This document shows positions 29,773-40,128 of a stretch of DNA of 64,000 bases, in pieces. The translations under genes were made by a program, and so were the position numbers. The notes beneath the pieces are model-generated. The model searched no databases. It saw only the letters and a list, made by a program, of their open reading frames with translations, and was not told the origin of the DNA. The first letter of the stretch is position 1, and each line of letters begins with the position of its first letter. Source of the stretch: Symsagittifera roscoffensis (Eukaryota > Xenacoelomorpha > Acoela > Convolutidae); NCBI RefSeq assembly GCF_963678635.1, contig NC_087069.1, positions 36,437,959 through 36,501,958 on the forward strand. The letters are read 5' to 3'.

Positions 29773-31525
29773 CGAAACTCCAGATGATGATGAAATCTTT
29801 CCTTTTATAGTAGATGCAGATACTGATAGAGGACAACACATATTTTGTCAAAATTTACTCGTAAATTTATTTGAACCCGGAATCAGTCCATGTAAAACAG
29901 AGTTCCCCGATGTAAAAATCAAAAGACAAATCATAGATCACTATCTAAAAGATATATGCAACATAACACAACAATATGGAATCTACTCTATAGAATTCAC
30001 TTCCCCAAACCATAATAATAGAACATACACTATTCAAACAGACGACCTTGATTTAGAATTTTCAAAAGTTTTTTCAGAATATATAAAAAGAATACAATAC
30101 CATAACTCACAAAGAGCAAACTCCATTTTCACCAATGAAGTTTTCGCACTAATATATAGTTATATTTCGATATTAGAAAATGAACTCCCATTAACAAATG
30201 TCTCACCGACAGAAACATCTAAACATTTAAGAGTACGACATGAAATCACACTACTCTCTAGTTATTTAAACATCATTAAAGAAAATTTCACGAAAGACGA
30301 CGTTTCACAACATACCAAACACGATTTACAAAAAATTTTAGCATGGTTCATAATAGATTATTTTACACACAATATTGATTTAATTGCACAAGCAAGAAAA
30401 AATTTTAGACCCCAAAACTCGAACGATGATACAGCTATCACAGAACAATCAGATTATGTTTGGGACCCCGAATGGTCTCATCCCGTATTTATAAACTTTC
30501 CACAATCAATCTCAAGTCAAGCAATAGGTACAATATCTTACATAAGAGATTATGTAAGAGTAATACCATTAACAATTGATGCAACACCATTAAACTATAA
30601 TACATTTTTACCCGATACACAAAATAATAGTTTAAACTCTACAGTCATACACAATGAAAACCTCAATGGAACTAGGAATCTTACTCAACAAGATATACAG
30701 ACACCATCACACTTCATAAATGAAGAAATTGTACACACAACAACTACACAACAAAGTATTTCACCAATACGCCCAAATTTAACAACACCAAGAAATACAA
30801 ATCCTTCACAAACACAGGTAACCTTACAATCAACCGTTAAACCTTCGGTTGCCCCTAAATATTCACATATGGATTACCAAACATACAAACCCATGACAAT
30901 ACCATCAAAAACACGCAAAACATTCACTAGAAACAACTTTGCAGACCATAATTATAATTATACACATCCATCAAAAACAAATTATAAACCACAAAGAAAT
31001 TTTAATCAATATACAAAACCTCGAAACTGGGATAACCCAACGGCCCAATATAATTCCACAAATTTTCAACCAAATCCTCCACAGGATCGCAGTGAAAATT
31101 ACCCATTTTTTCAACAAAATAAAAATAAAAAACAAACATCTTATCAAATGGATTATTTATCCTCAGATGAAGATTTCTTACAACCAGATATATTTGCACC
31201 AAATACTCAAGAATATCGTAGACAAGGAATACAGAAAACACGTACAAACCATAGAAATTTTTCTCCACAATCAATAGATGCACAATATCAACAACCAATT
31301 CAACAACCAAATCCAATTAATATACAATCTTTTCAACCAATTCAACAACAAAATCCAATGACTACACACTCGTATCAACCATCACAAATGCAAAATGAAA
31401 TACCACTCCCGTATTATCTTCAACAACATGAAATAACAAGAAACCAACTTTCAAATTTTTCTCAAATGCCAAATGCAGCTGAATCATTACAAATGACAAT
31501 GAATCCATACCTTATGGGTGGATAA
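29747..31525 (+). CDS. gag: Gag N-terminal part, copy 2 (ends at in-frame stop)
   Basis: 592 codons from ATG 29747 to a TAA at 31523-31525. The product has a possibly folded first ~230 residues (FEPGISPCKTEFPDVKIKRQ, then helical-looking segments with EITLLSSYLNIIKENF), followed by Pro/Gln/Asn/Thr-rich sequence. The frame continues after the stop into the capsid domain, and copy 1 reads straight through this point, so the stop is a nonsense change in this copy. A ~600-residue region ahead of the capsid domain is far longer than the matrix-like segment of ordinary Ty3 elements. Confidence 0.85.
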   Translation: MSSTHTPGDETPDDDEIFPFIVDADTDRGQHIFCQNLLVNLFEPGISPCKTEFPDVKIKRQIIDHYLKDICNITQQYGIYSIEFTSPNHNNRTYTIQTDDLDLEFSKVFSEYIKRIQYHNSQRANSIFTNEVFALIYSYISILENELPLTNVSPTETSKHLRVRHEITLLSSYLNIIKENFTKDDVSQHTKHDLQKILAWFIIDYFTHNIDLIAQARKNFRPQNSNDDTAITEQSDYVWDPEWSHPVFINFPQSISSQAIGTISYIRDYVRVIPLTIDATPLNYNTFLPDTQNNSLNSTVIHNENLNGTRNLTQQDIQTPSHFINEEIVHTTTTQQSISPIRPNLTTPRNTNPSQTQVTLQSTVKPSVAPKYSHMDYQTYKPMTIPSKTRKTFTRNNFADHNYNYTHPSKTNYKPQRNFNQYTKPRNWDNPTAQYNSTNFQPNPPQDRSENYPFFQQNKNKKQTSYQMDYLSSDEDFLQPDIFAPNTQEYRRQGIQKTRTNHRNFSPQSIDAQYQQPIQQPNPINIQSFQPIQQQNPMTTHSYQPSQMQNEIPLPYYLQQHEITRNQLSNFSQMPNAAESLQMTMNPYLMGG

Positions 31526-31549
31526 TCAATAACATCAAATAAACCCTTA

Positions 31550-34500
31550 ATGGTTTTCACAGGAACAGACCCTGAATACTCTGTAGAAGATTACTTAAAT
31601 GCAGTAACAGCAAATTTAATTTTAAATATTGGACCTGAACCAATTAACACGCCACTACATCAAAACTGGATACATCGACGCACAGCGTTGATACAAACAA
31701 CCTTAGATGGCGCAGCCCAAAAATGGTTTTCAGTACTACCTCAAGAAATAAAATCAAACTGGAAAAGATTTACACAAGAATTTTCAAAAATGTTTGACTC
31801 CGAAAGAAACAAACAACAACAAAGAGTTTTATGTAATGAAATTCGCAGATTACCAAACGAAACCATCAAGCAAATAGCAGTAAGAATCGAAACACTAGTT
31901 CGAAAAGCATATTCACTAAATACACATGACTATAAAAACACTAAGATGACAGAAATCTTAATGATGACCTTAACACCACAATTAAGGAAAATAGCAATAA
32001 AAAAGAGAGCATCACATCCTTCTTCAATTCGAGAACCCGATTTAGATTTTAGAAAACTAGTAGACAAACTAGAACAAGCAGAAATCACAATGAAATTAGA
32101 AGAAACGGAAAATCTGAAATTACAATACGTTAACAAAATTGAAACGACTCCCACTAATATTAATAATATACAAGAATCAGAAACAGATCTCGTTGAAAAA
32201 ATCACTGAAATACTCAATATTTACGAAAAGAACCCGAACTTTAAAGGCAAACCATCTTTCAAAAAATGGTGTAATTATTGCCGACGATACGGACATAGTA
32301 TTTCCGAATGTAGACAAAAACAACAAGATAGTCAAAATAAACCTCAAAAATACAAAGAACCAAATAAATCATTTTATCAATACATGAAAAAAGATCAAAA
32401 CCTACCAAACAAAAATGTATACAGCAACAACAGTTCAGGAAAACCACTCCCAAACAATACAAGCTATACAAGAAATCAATCTCCATATAACTCAAGTTAT
32501 AGAGGAAGATCACCAGAACGAAGAAACACGTATAATTCATCACAAAATCACTACAATAGACCGAATAGTCGAAATAACTACTCCAGATCAAATTCAAATA
32601 CACAACGATTTGTTTCTAGATCTAATTCTCAATCAAGAAATAACTATTATCCAAACAACCAATCACGAAATTCATCATACAATAGGAATAGAAACTACTC
32701 CTATAATCGAAACAGAAGTTATTCAAACAACCGAAACCAGAATTACCCGAACAACCGATCAAGGAATAACTCATATAATAGATCGAACTATAACAGACCA
32801 AACAATAATTACCAAAACAGATCGCGAAATAATTCACAAAACCGACACCCAAGTTATAATAATCGCTATCGAAATTATTCCCAATCACCACACCGAAATA
32901 ATAATCACTACAATAACTCTAATAATCGTCACAGAAGCAGTACACCTAAACATCAAAGACAAATCAATCAAGTACAAGCTAACCCAGAAACAACATCAGA
33001 CCCTCCAGGTATTGATGACACAGTAACTGATACGTTACAACTCAATCAAATAAACTGTACATCATCAGATTCAGAAAGTGATACTGAAAACACTCTTGAT
33101 ATCAATATGATAAAAGTCGAAAATGACTATGAATCTGTCATATATGAACAACCCTTTCCATCACATATATATGAAAATCAATCACAAATTCTTCAAAATC
33201 ATTACACTACACCCATAAATTCCACACCAACGACGCAAGAAACAAATGAGATAAACACTACAAATCAAACCAATAAAAATACCAAAACAAAATGCTTGAA
33301 TACAAACCACATTTATCAAAATATACAAAAAGAACAACCCAAAGAAAAAATTTGGACAATACCATTTCTCTTAGAAAGCCCAAGAAATAAAGAATTTCAA
33401 CCACCAGACCTTGAAATAGATTTTTTAATTGATTCAGGAGCAGAATCAAACATAATAAACATTCCCACATGGAATGAAATAAAAATCTTACACCCAAAGC
33501 TAACACCTCTTGAAACCTCCAGCAAACTAGCGACAGCACAAGGATCAACATTGATAAACTACGGAAAAATCCAATTATTTCTCCTCCCTACCAGAACAAT
33601 GGAACAAAGTAAAATTTTAAATAAGCCATTTAAACAAATATTCCATATCACCGATATTAAATATAATATCATTGGAATACCATTTATTTCAAAGTATATA
33701 CCAACAATTAACATACTAAATAGTAAAATATTAATCAAAGATAAATATACAAAAACAAAAGAAACATCCTTAACATTTTTTCAAAGATTGAATAAACAAC
33801 CACCATTCTTTTCAAAATTTTATCCGATATTTAACCAACAAAGAAAACACCTGAAACCACTATCAGGAAACATCTATAATTTTTCAATCAAACAAGTTCA
33901 CCAATATGATAAAGCACAAAACAAACAAAAATTTTATATGTCAGATTTTGAATTCAAACCGATTCATAAATTTTTCAAAATCACAATCTCTTCAATAAAA
34001 TATTTGAAAAATTCGAATTCAGATATCATCTCCTTACATGTCTATAACAACACACCTTACCAAGTAACATTAACATTAGGACTTTTAGGATATTGTGAAA
34101 CCAACGCAACAATATCACCAATACACGAAAAAGCCTATCGCGTAAATAATATACTCCAATTACTAGATATTTGCCAATCTACAATTCTTAATGAAGAATT
34201 ATCTATAAATAATATAATAAGTAACGAAAACAGAAATACGGATTATTTCACAAAAACTCCATATTTCAAACCTACATTCAACATCAGTAACTACACAGAG
34301 GACCAACAGAAATTTTTAACAATGTTTAATTTCCAACATTCACAAATAACACAAGACGAATTTGAAAAGTTAGCCAAACAGCTAATTCAATATTCATCAG
34401 TCTATGCAACATCAAAATTCGATGTTGGCAAAATCAGTTCATCACTACATCTCCCATTAAAACCAGACGCAGTTTTCAAAAAACAAAGAGCAAGTAAAGT

Positions 34501-37500
34501 ACCAATTCACTTACATGATAAAGTAAACAGATTACTCGATATTTTAGAGCAATACAACATTATATCACCGGTTAATAAAGAAGAACAACCAAAAGGCAAC
34601 ACATTCATCAACCCCGTTATCATTCTAGCTAAAGGAGAATCGTTAAAAATCGTTCTCGATGCTAGATACCTCAATTCACTCATAGATGAATCAAAATGTA
34701 ATTGGCCCATTGAACCAATACAAGTTATTTTAACAAAAATAAACGGCAAATACTTCACAACCGCCGACATGAATAGTGCATACAATCAAATGCCACTAGA
34801 TGAACAATCACGACGTTTAACACAATTTGTTATCGGAAACCAACAATATGAATTCAACCGCTTATTCTATGGAATATCCATAGGACCAGCAGCATTTTCA
34901 GCCTTTATGAGCAAAATTTTTAGACCACTAATACTCAAGAAAAACGCAATCACCTATTTAGACGATGTTTTTATGCAATCACAAACAAAAGACGAAATGT
35001 TCAAAGTTTTAGAAACATATCACCAAATACTTCAGAACGAAAATCTGAAGGCCGCCCCCGATAAATCACACTTCTTTTTGACTAGAGTTAAATTCTTAGG
35101 ACATAATATAGAAAGAAAAACAATCACTCCACTGAAATCACGCATTGACGCTATTCAAAAACTTCAACCACCAACAAATAAAAAGAAAATCCAAGAGTTC
35201 CTTGGAATGTTAAACTTTTTAAGTAAATATGTTTATAAAATGCAATTATACCTACGACCATTTTATAACATCCTTAGACAACAAAACAACTTTGAATGGA
35301 ATACAGAACATCAAACACGATTCGAAGAAATAAAGAAACTTTTAACTGAACAAATTTCAAACACAATTCCAGACCCTGATCAACCATTTTATGCAATGTG
35401 CGATGCTTCGAACTTTGGCATCGGCGCAGCATTATTACAATCACATAATGGTACAAATAAAATGAACCTCATATCAGCAAATTCTCGATTATTCACTCAA
35501 GCAGAGCTACGACTCTCAACTCTAATGAGAGAATGTACAGCCATAATATATACACTTACAGAATATGAATTTCTGATACTTGGATCAAAACATCCCACAG
35601 TTTTGTTCACAGACCACAAACCAATCATCTTTCTTTTTACACAGAAATCTAACCCAAACCACCGAGTTTACAGATTTCAACTAATTCTAATGAAATTTCC
35701 AAACTTACATATAGTTTGGACTGCAGGAAAAAATCTTGCATTACCAGACACCTTAAGTCGAAATACACCACCTGAATTACTTACACGAAAAACAACAGTT
35801 GAAATACCCAAAAATATAAAATTCTACCTTGCAGAAAACGAAACATCACCTCGATTAGAATGCAAATATGCAGTAAAAACTGATATTGAACAATCACAAA
35901 TAAATAATTTACAACATTTCCCACTTTATTTAGATTGTCAAAATAATCATTATGAAGTTGACCTACTTGGAACATCAACTTTTAAACCAATTCCATATTC
36001 TCAATGGATAAAAAATAACACCCAACAAAAACGAACAAAACAACACCTACCTAAAAAAGACCATTTTCCACTAATTGAAAAAGAAGATTTAACTGATAAA
36101 ATAAATTTATCAGGACCACAAACAAATTATTCAAAATACACAATAAATCAAGTTTTTGACCTTCACGACCCACTTGATACAATACCATTATCTAAATTAG
36201 AAATCGAAAACATTTTTCTCCCCCCAACAGAAACAATTACAATTTCAACACTGAAACAATATCAAAACCTTGACCCAGTAATTCGACAACTAAAATCATG
36301 GCACAAATATAAAACTAAACCTATCAAAGCAGATTCAACCATTCTAGGAAACAAAACACTCCTCCGATACTTTCGCAAGTTTAACAATACAACAATTAAC
36401 GAAAATACAGACCTTTTAGAGTACAACCTTAATGAATCTACAGTTCCCTGTCTCCCTATAAGTATGATTCTTATAGCTTTTAATATTTCACATACACAAA
36501 ACATTAAAGGACACTCTGGATCAGAGAAAACATATTCAAATTTTATACAAAATTTTTACTTCCCAAATGCACCAATTTGGATAAAAGTACTATGCAATGA
36601 TTGTATAGTATGTCAATTAAATAAACCTTACCCAAATCAAAAACAAATAGCACAAAAACAAGATTTTAAAGGACAAAGTTTATACTTTAATCATCGTATC
36701 TCATTTGATACTAAAGGACCAATTTCACCCTCATCAGAAGGAAACTCCTACATTATGGTAATTGTTGACGCATTTACACATTATGTAGCACTTAACCCAG
36801 TACCACATTGTAACGCTTATTACGCATACACAACACTTTATGAACACTGGATAGCAAAATTTGGACTACCAGAAATTTTAGTCACAGACAATGGTACAGA
36901 ATTCATAAATAATGAAATAATAACACTATGTCATTTATACAACATTAAACACAAACCACGTACATCTCATGCACCTTGGACAAACGGCTTAGTCGAAGGT
37001 ATGAACCGTTCACTACAAGAATATCTTAGATGTATCATCAACGGAAATGATACCAAATATACCGAATGGTCAGCAGATGTAAAATTATTTCCATTAGCAT
37101 ATAATTCACAAATCACGACAACTTTAGGAATGTCACCATACGAAATGGTTTTCAACCAAAAGCCACGCAAACCAATAATGTTTACAGCAAATTCCCATAA
37201 AAACGCACAAGGTTATTGTCAACCAAATAAAGACTCAATTTGTTATAACCTACCATTACATACGCACGATGAAGATCATTTTCATCACCCACAAATCCTT
37301 AAATTAGCCTCCGGTACACACACCGAATGGATTTTAAATAGAGATAAGAAACACAATGAAATTTACCAAAAAATAACGAAAAAGTTATTACAAAGACAAA
37401 ACATAAATGAACAAATCAATTCACGTTTTACACCAGCTTCCGATTTAAAAATTGGAACATTTGTTTTAATACCTAATTTTAATACTCAAAAAGGAATTTC

Positions 37501-37969
37501 TAAAAAATTACAACCCCTCCGAAAAGGACCCTATCAAATAATTGCAAAACCCACAGATGTCACATATAAAATTATCGACTCAAACAAAAAAGAAATCGTT
37601 CAGCATCGAAACAACCTATTACCTTATTACCCAAAAGAATACGCACTCCGCGAATTAACCCAATTATATTCTTTCACAGGATTAAAAATTATTCAAAACG
37701 AACCACATCTGAAAAACACAGAACAAAATGATAACCCCACCGAAAATCAAAACACAAAACCAATCGCTACCAAAAACAATACACAAAACCATAAAGAATC
37801 TCCAAAACAAAGAAAAAATAGAAAAATGACAGAACAAATAATACCCCAAGAAGAAATAGACAAATCAGAACATAGAAAGACAACAAGACTCCGAAATCAC
37901 CCACGTAAAAACTACAAAATGTTCATCCCCCAATCTAAAATATTAAAGAAAGTAGAATTTAAAAAGTAA
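31550..37969 (+). CDS. pol: Gag C-terminal part fused to Pol, copy 2
   Basis: One 2139-codon frame. Residues 1-160 are the capsid-like domain. A CCHC zinc knuckle (C-x2-C-x4-H-x4-C) lies at 32270-32311, residues 241-254. Residues ~300-500 are an Asn/Arg/Ser/Tyr repeat. The protease active site DSGAES is at residue 628. The RT has Asp 1073 (TTADMNSAY) and YLDD at 1136-1139. RNase H has Asp 1285 (CDAS). The integrase has an HHCC region, then Asp 1720, Asp 1780 and Glu 1816, giving D,D(35)E, and a GPY motif near 1993. A ~90-residue Lys/Asn-rich tail follows. All catalytic residues I looked for are present. Gag and pol share a frame here with no stop or shift between them. Confidence 0.93.
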   Translation: MVFTGTDPEYSVEDYLNAVTANLILNIGPEPINTPLHQNWIHRRTALIQTTLDGAAQKWFSVLPQEIKSNWKRFTQEFSKMFDSERNKQQQRVLCNEIRRLPNETIKQIAVRIETLVRKAYSLNTHDYKNTKMTEILMMTLTPQLRKIAIKKRASHPSSIREPDLDFRKLVDKLEQAEITMKLEETENLKLQYVNKIETTPTNINNIQESETDLVEKITEILNIYEKNPNFKGKPSFKKWCNYCRRYGHSISECRQKQQDSQNKPQKYKEPNKSFYQYMKKDQNLPNKNVYSNNSSGKPLPNNTSYTRNQSPYNSSYRGRSPERRNTYNSSQNHYNRPNSRNNYSRSNSNTQRFVSRSNSQSRNNYYPNNQSRNSSYNRNRNYSYNRNRSYSNNRNQNYPNNRSRNNSYNRSNYNRPNNNYQNRSRNNSQNRHPSYNNRYRNYSQSPHRNNNHYNNSNNRHRSSTPKHQRQINQVQANPETTSDPPGIDDTVTDTLQLNQINCTSSDSESDTENTLDINMIKVENDYESVIYEQPFPSHIYENQSQILQNHYTTPINSTPTTQETNEINTTNQTNKNTKTKCLNTNHIYQNIQKEQPKEKIWTIPFLLESPRNKEFQPPDLEIDFLIDSGAESNIINIPTWNEIKILHPKLTPLETSSKLATAQGSTLINYGKIQLFLLPTRTMEQSKILNKPFKQIFHITDIKYNIIGIPFISKYIPTINILNSKILIKDKYTKTKETSLTFFQRLNKQPPFFSKFYPIFNQQRKHLKPLSGNIYNFSIKQVHQYDKAQNKQKFYMSDFEFKPIHKFFKITISSIKYLKNSNSDIISLHVYNNTPYQVTLTLGLLGYCETNATISPIHEKAYRVNNILQLLDICQSTILNEELSINNIISNENRNTDYFTKTPYFKPTFNISNYTEDQQKFLTMFNFQHSQITQDEFEKLAKQLIQYSSVYATSKFDVGKISSSLHLPLKPDAVFKKQRASKVPIHLHDKVNRLLDILEQYNIISPVNKEEQPKGNTFINPVIILAKGESLKIVLDARYLNSLIDESKCNWPIEPIQVILTKINGKYFTTADMNSAYNQMPLDEQSRRLTQFVIGNQQYEFNRLFYGISIGPAAFSAFMSKIFRPLILKKNAITYLDDVFMQSQTKDEMFKVLETYHQILQNENLKAAPDKSHFFLTRVKFLGHNIERKTITPLKSRIDAIQKLQPPTNKKKIQEFLGMLNFLSKYVYKMQLYLRPFYNILRQQNNFEWNTEHQTRFEEIKKLLTEQISNTIPDPDQPFYAMCDASNFGIGAALLQSHNGTNKMNLISANSRLFTQAELRLSTLMRECTAIIYTLTEYEFLILGSKHPTVLFTDHKPIIFLFTQKSNPNHRVYRFQLILMKFPNLHIVWTAGKNLALPDTLSRNTPPELLTRKTTVEIPKNIKFYLAENETSPRLECKYAVKTDIEQSQINNLQHFPLYLDCQNNHYEVDLLGTSTFKPIPYSQWIKNNTQQKRTKQHLPKKDHFPLIEKEDLTDKINLSGPQTNYSKYTINQVFDLHDPLDTIPLSKLEIENIFLPPTETITISTLKQYQNLDPVIRQLKSWHKYKTKPIKADSTILGNKTLLRYFRKFNNTTINENTDLLEYNLNESTVPCLPISMILIAFNISHTQNIKGHSGSEKTYSNFIQNFYFPNAPIWIKVLCNDCIVCQLNKPYPNQKQIAQKQDFKGQSLYFNHRISFDTKGPISPSSEGNSYIMVIVDAFTHYVALNPVPHCNAYYAYTTLYEHWIAKFGLPEILVTDNGTEFINNEIITLCHLYNIKHKPRTSHAPWTNGLVEGMNRSLQEYLRCIINGNDTKYTEWSADVKLFPLAYNSQITTTLGMSPYEMVFNQKPRKPIMFTANSHKNAQGYCQPNKDSICYNLPLHTHDEDHFHHPQILKLASGTHTEWILNRDKKHNEIYQKITKKLLQRQNINEQINSRFTPASDLKIGTFVLIPNFNTQKGISKKLQPLRKGPYQIIAKPTDVTYKIIDSNKKEIVQHRNNLLPYYPKEYALRELTQLYSFTGLKIIQNEPHLKNTEQNDNPTENQNTKPIATKNNTQNHKESPKQRKNRKMTEQIIPQEEIDKSEHRKTTRLRNHPRKNYKMFIPQSKILKKVEFKK
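32270..32311 (+). other. Gag CCHC zinc knuckle (nucleocapsid)
   Basis: CNYCRRYGHSISEC matches C-x2-C-x4-H-x4-C exactly. It is the single knuckle in the element and is absent from copy 1 because of the ~0.6-kb deletion. Confidence 0.9.
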
Positions 37970-38570
37970 TTTTAAAATTTTATACTTCACAATCTTGAAA
38001 CCTCCGTAACATTTTTCATTTCCATTTTTCAAAATAACATGCTCACAAGTACGCAATAATTCTAGTTCAAAATAGACCAATAGGATTCATCCAATCCGCC
38101 ACTTTCTCTAACTCAAACTAAGATCAATTAGACGAATAATCTAGAACTCCAGGCACATCTCTAACTATAACTTTACAACCTCCAGGTCAAAAATAAGCAA
38201 ACCACTCCAACTTGACAGCTAAAATAAATATCACCATAATACCGTACCCCTCCCTTATCTAATAACCCAAAGATCAACAATATTTCCCCAACTCAGACCA
38301 CGAATACCCCCAAAACAAATTTGATAACTTAGCCTAAAGTCACAAAATGAAGATTTTAATTAGCCTAAAGTATAAAAAATCTCACCATACCCCGGATCAT
38401 TTGACAAACAAAAATAAAGAAAAAGACGACCTCCCAGTCACCATGAAAATTGCCCCCAACAATTTTTTACGAAACTCAACCCACTTGTCAAAAAACTAAT
38501 AAATAATTCGACCACACTAGAAAATCGCCTCAAACAGCAAAAAATATTCGACAAAGAGATCATTTCTTAA
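37970..38570 (+). other. Pol-to-accessory intergenic region, copy 2
   Basis: No convincing ORF. The word TTAGCCTAAAGT appears at 38329-38340 and 38360-38371, and is duplicated in copy 1 as well. The sense strand stays A- and C-rich and G-poor. It could hold signals for subgenomic RNAs, but I can only point to position and conservation. Confidence 0.45.
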
Positions 38571-38801
38571 ATGCTTTTCTCTCAAACAGTCGCTCAAATA
38601 TTTATCAATTTTAAACATTTTTTTTCAATACTTCAAGTCTTTATAATCTTTCTTTTTGATATCATCGAATCTTTTCTAATAATCATAATAATTTTTTGTA
38701 ACATTTTTTTAATTTTCTACACAATAATTGAACTATTCCTCCAACTTTCCAAAACCCTTGAATATATCCACAGGTACGATTTTAACAACTTGTCTAAATG
38801 A
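38571..38801 (+). CDS. 76-aa hydrophobic ORF, copy 2
   Basis: MLFSQTVAQIFINFKHFF at the start, then long Ile/Phe/Leu-rich stretches that would span a membrane once or twice, and a polar C-terminus (HRYDFNNLSK). It is intact here and stop-interrupted in copy 1. Its TGA overlaps the next ATG (ATGA at 38798-38801), the same coupling seen between env and the last gene. A sequence CCACAG|GTACG at about 38770-38780 resembles a splice acceptor and would place the next ORF first on a spliced RNA. Confidence 0.5.
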   Translation: MLFSQTVAQIFINFKHFFSILQVFIIFLFDIIESFLIIIIIFCNIFLIFYTIIELFLQLSKTLEYIHRYDFNNLSK

Positions 38802-38986
38802 TACGAACAATTTTCAGTAGAACTGATATTTTTTTATTGTTTGTAATTTTCATAACATTTCTATCATCCCTCATTTTGACAATATGTAAATGTATAAAGA
38901 AAGCAATCATTACATTTGCCCTAGCAACAATTTTTCTAATTCTTTTTTTAGAAGAATATTATAATAAACATAAACCCTCTCACTAA
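38798..38986 (+). CDS. 62-aa hydrophobic ORF, copy 2
   Basis: MIRTIFSRTDIFLLFVIF, a TICKCIKK linker, then AIITFALATIFLILFLEE and a charged C-terminus. There is a predicted membrane hairpin or single anchor. The first ~50 residues are almost unchanged between copies although neighbouring DNA has diverged, which suggests selection on the protein. It overlaps the start of the Met-less frame. No family is recognised. Confidence 0.55.
   Translation: MIRTIFSRTDIFLLFVIFITFLSSLILTICKCIKKAIITFALATIFLILFLEEYYNKHKPSH
38943..38954 (+). promoter_or_regulatory. Candidate 3' splice acceptor before the Met-less frame
   Basis: A pyrimidine tract ending in TTTTTTTAG, with AG at 38950-38951. Copy 1 has TTTTTCTAG at the same place. 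It would join an upstream AUG-bearing exon to the Met-less frame. Confidence 0.5.
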
Positions 38987-40128
38987 AGTAACAATTTAAA
39001 AATCCATCAAAAATTGCTACCCAACAGTCACAGAATCAGTCTTCACCGACATCATCCCAAGATAATCAAACACCACCTTCAACTACTCAAAACCCTCAAA
39101 CATCTACACGAATTTCTTTTCAAGACAATCCATACACCTTTGAAGAAAGGCACGCTCGTTTATCTGAACCACTAGAACCAGTTCAACGACAAGCATCCCT
39201 AAGTGAACCAACATATAATCTTTACCCAACACTACCACAAGAACTAAGTAGAATACGAAACCTTAGTCAAAACCAAAACACAGCAGAAATAAATAGACAA
39301 ATTATACATCCTCGACGAAATAGAAATTTTCAAACTCCCCGAGTTCATTTTGATATACCTCAATCCCCAACACAAACCACTCCAGAAAACACCACTGGTA
39401 TCACACCAGAAACTCCTACACTTTTTTCACAACGAAGCACTTCAAGTCTACCTTCAGACTACTTAGGTTCAACACCAACATCTGAACAGATACGTGAAAA
39501 TCCCTTTAACCCCCCAAACCTAACATCACGACTGCCATATTGGACTACAAATTCATTCACACAAGGTGAACCAAATTTAGTCAATGACCCCATAGATATT
39601 TCTACGGATACAACAACATCCTCATCACTACCAGAAACATTATCACTACCATCAACACCATCAATAAGTCAATTTTCACCACTACCCTTTAACTTAAATT
39701 TTCCAAATAATCTCGACGCCAGATATCGAGAACAATCATCAATAAATATTCCTTTAAGATTAGATTGGAATACATTCACAGCACCTCCACCACTATTTGG
39801 ACAACATCAAGAAAGTAACCGCCTTCATAACTGGGCACTTAATAGATTACAATATCGCCAAGATATTCACAACGATATCCGTGATCACAATATTCAAATA
39901 CTCCAACAAAACAGTTTACAATTAAAATTTGAAATCACAGTTAAGTTAAATAATATTACCCAACATCCCTACCCATTAAATCCACCTAACATAACAGCTC
40001 AATCACTACCACCACCGTTTATAACTACTGAAGTAATATACAAATACGACAGATACACTAAAAACACAATTGGTTACATTACATTTTATAATCCATACTC
40101 AGGATTATCATACACATGTATATTCTAA
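38952..40128 (+). CDS. Met-less Pro/Ser/Thr-rich open frame, copy 2
   Basis: The frame is open for 378 codons from 38992 (after a TAA at 38989-38991) to the stop at 40126-40128, and I see no ATG in it. Protein identity to copy 1 is high across its length (shared words include FEERHARLSEPLEPVQRQA and FNLNFPNNLDARYREQ). TTTTTTTAG|AAG at 38943-38954 is a strong splice acceptor. In copy 1 that acceptor is in frame with the body, but here a one-base offset between 38952 and 38992 puts it out of frame. Its stop overlaps the env ATG (40116). Confidence 0.6.
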
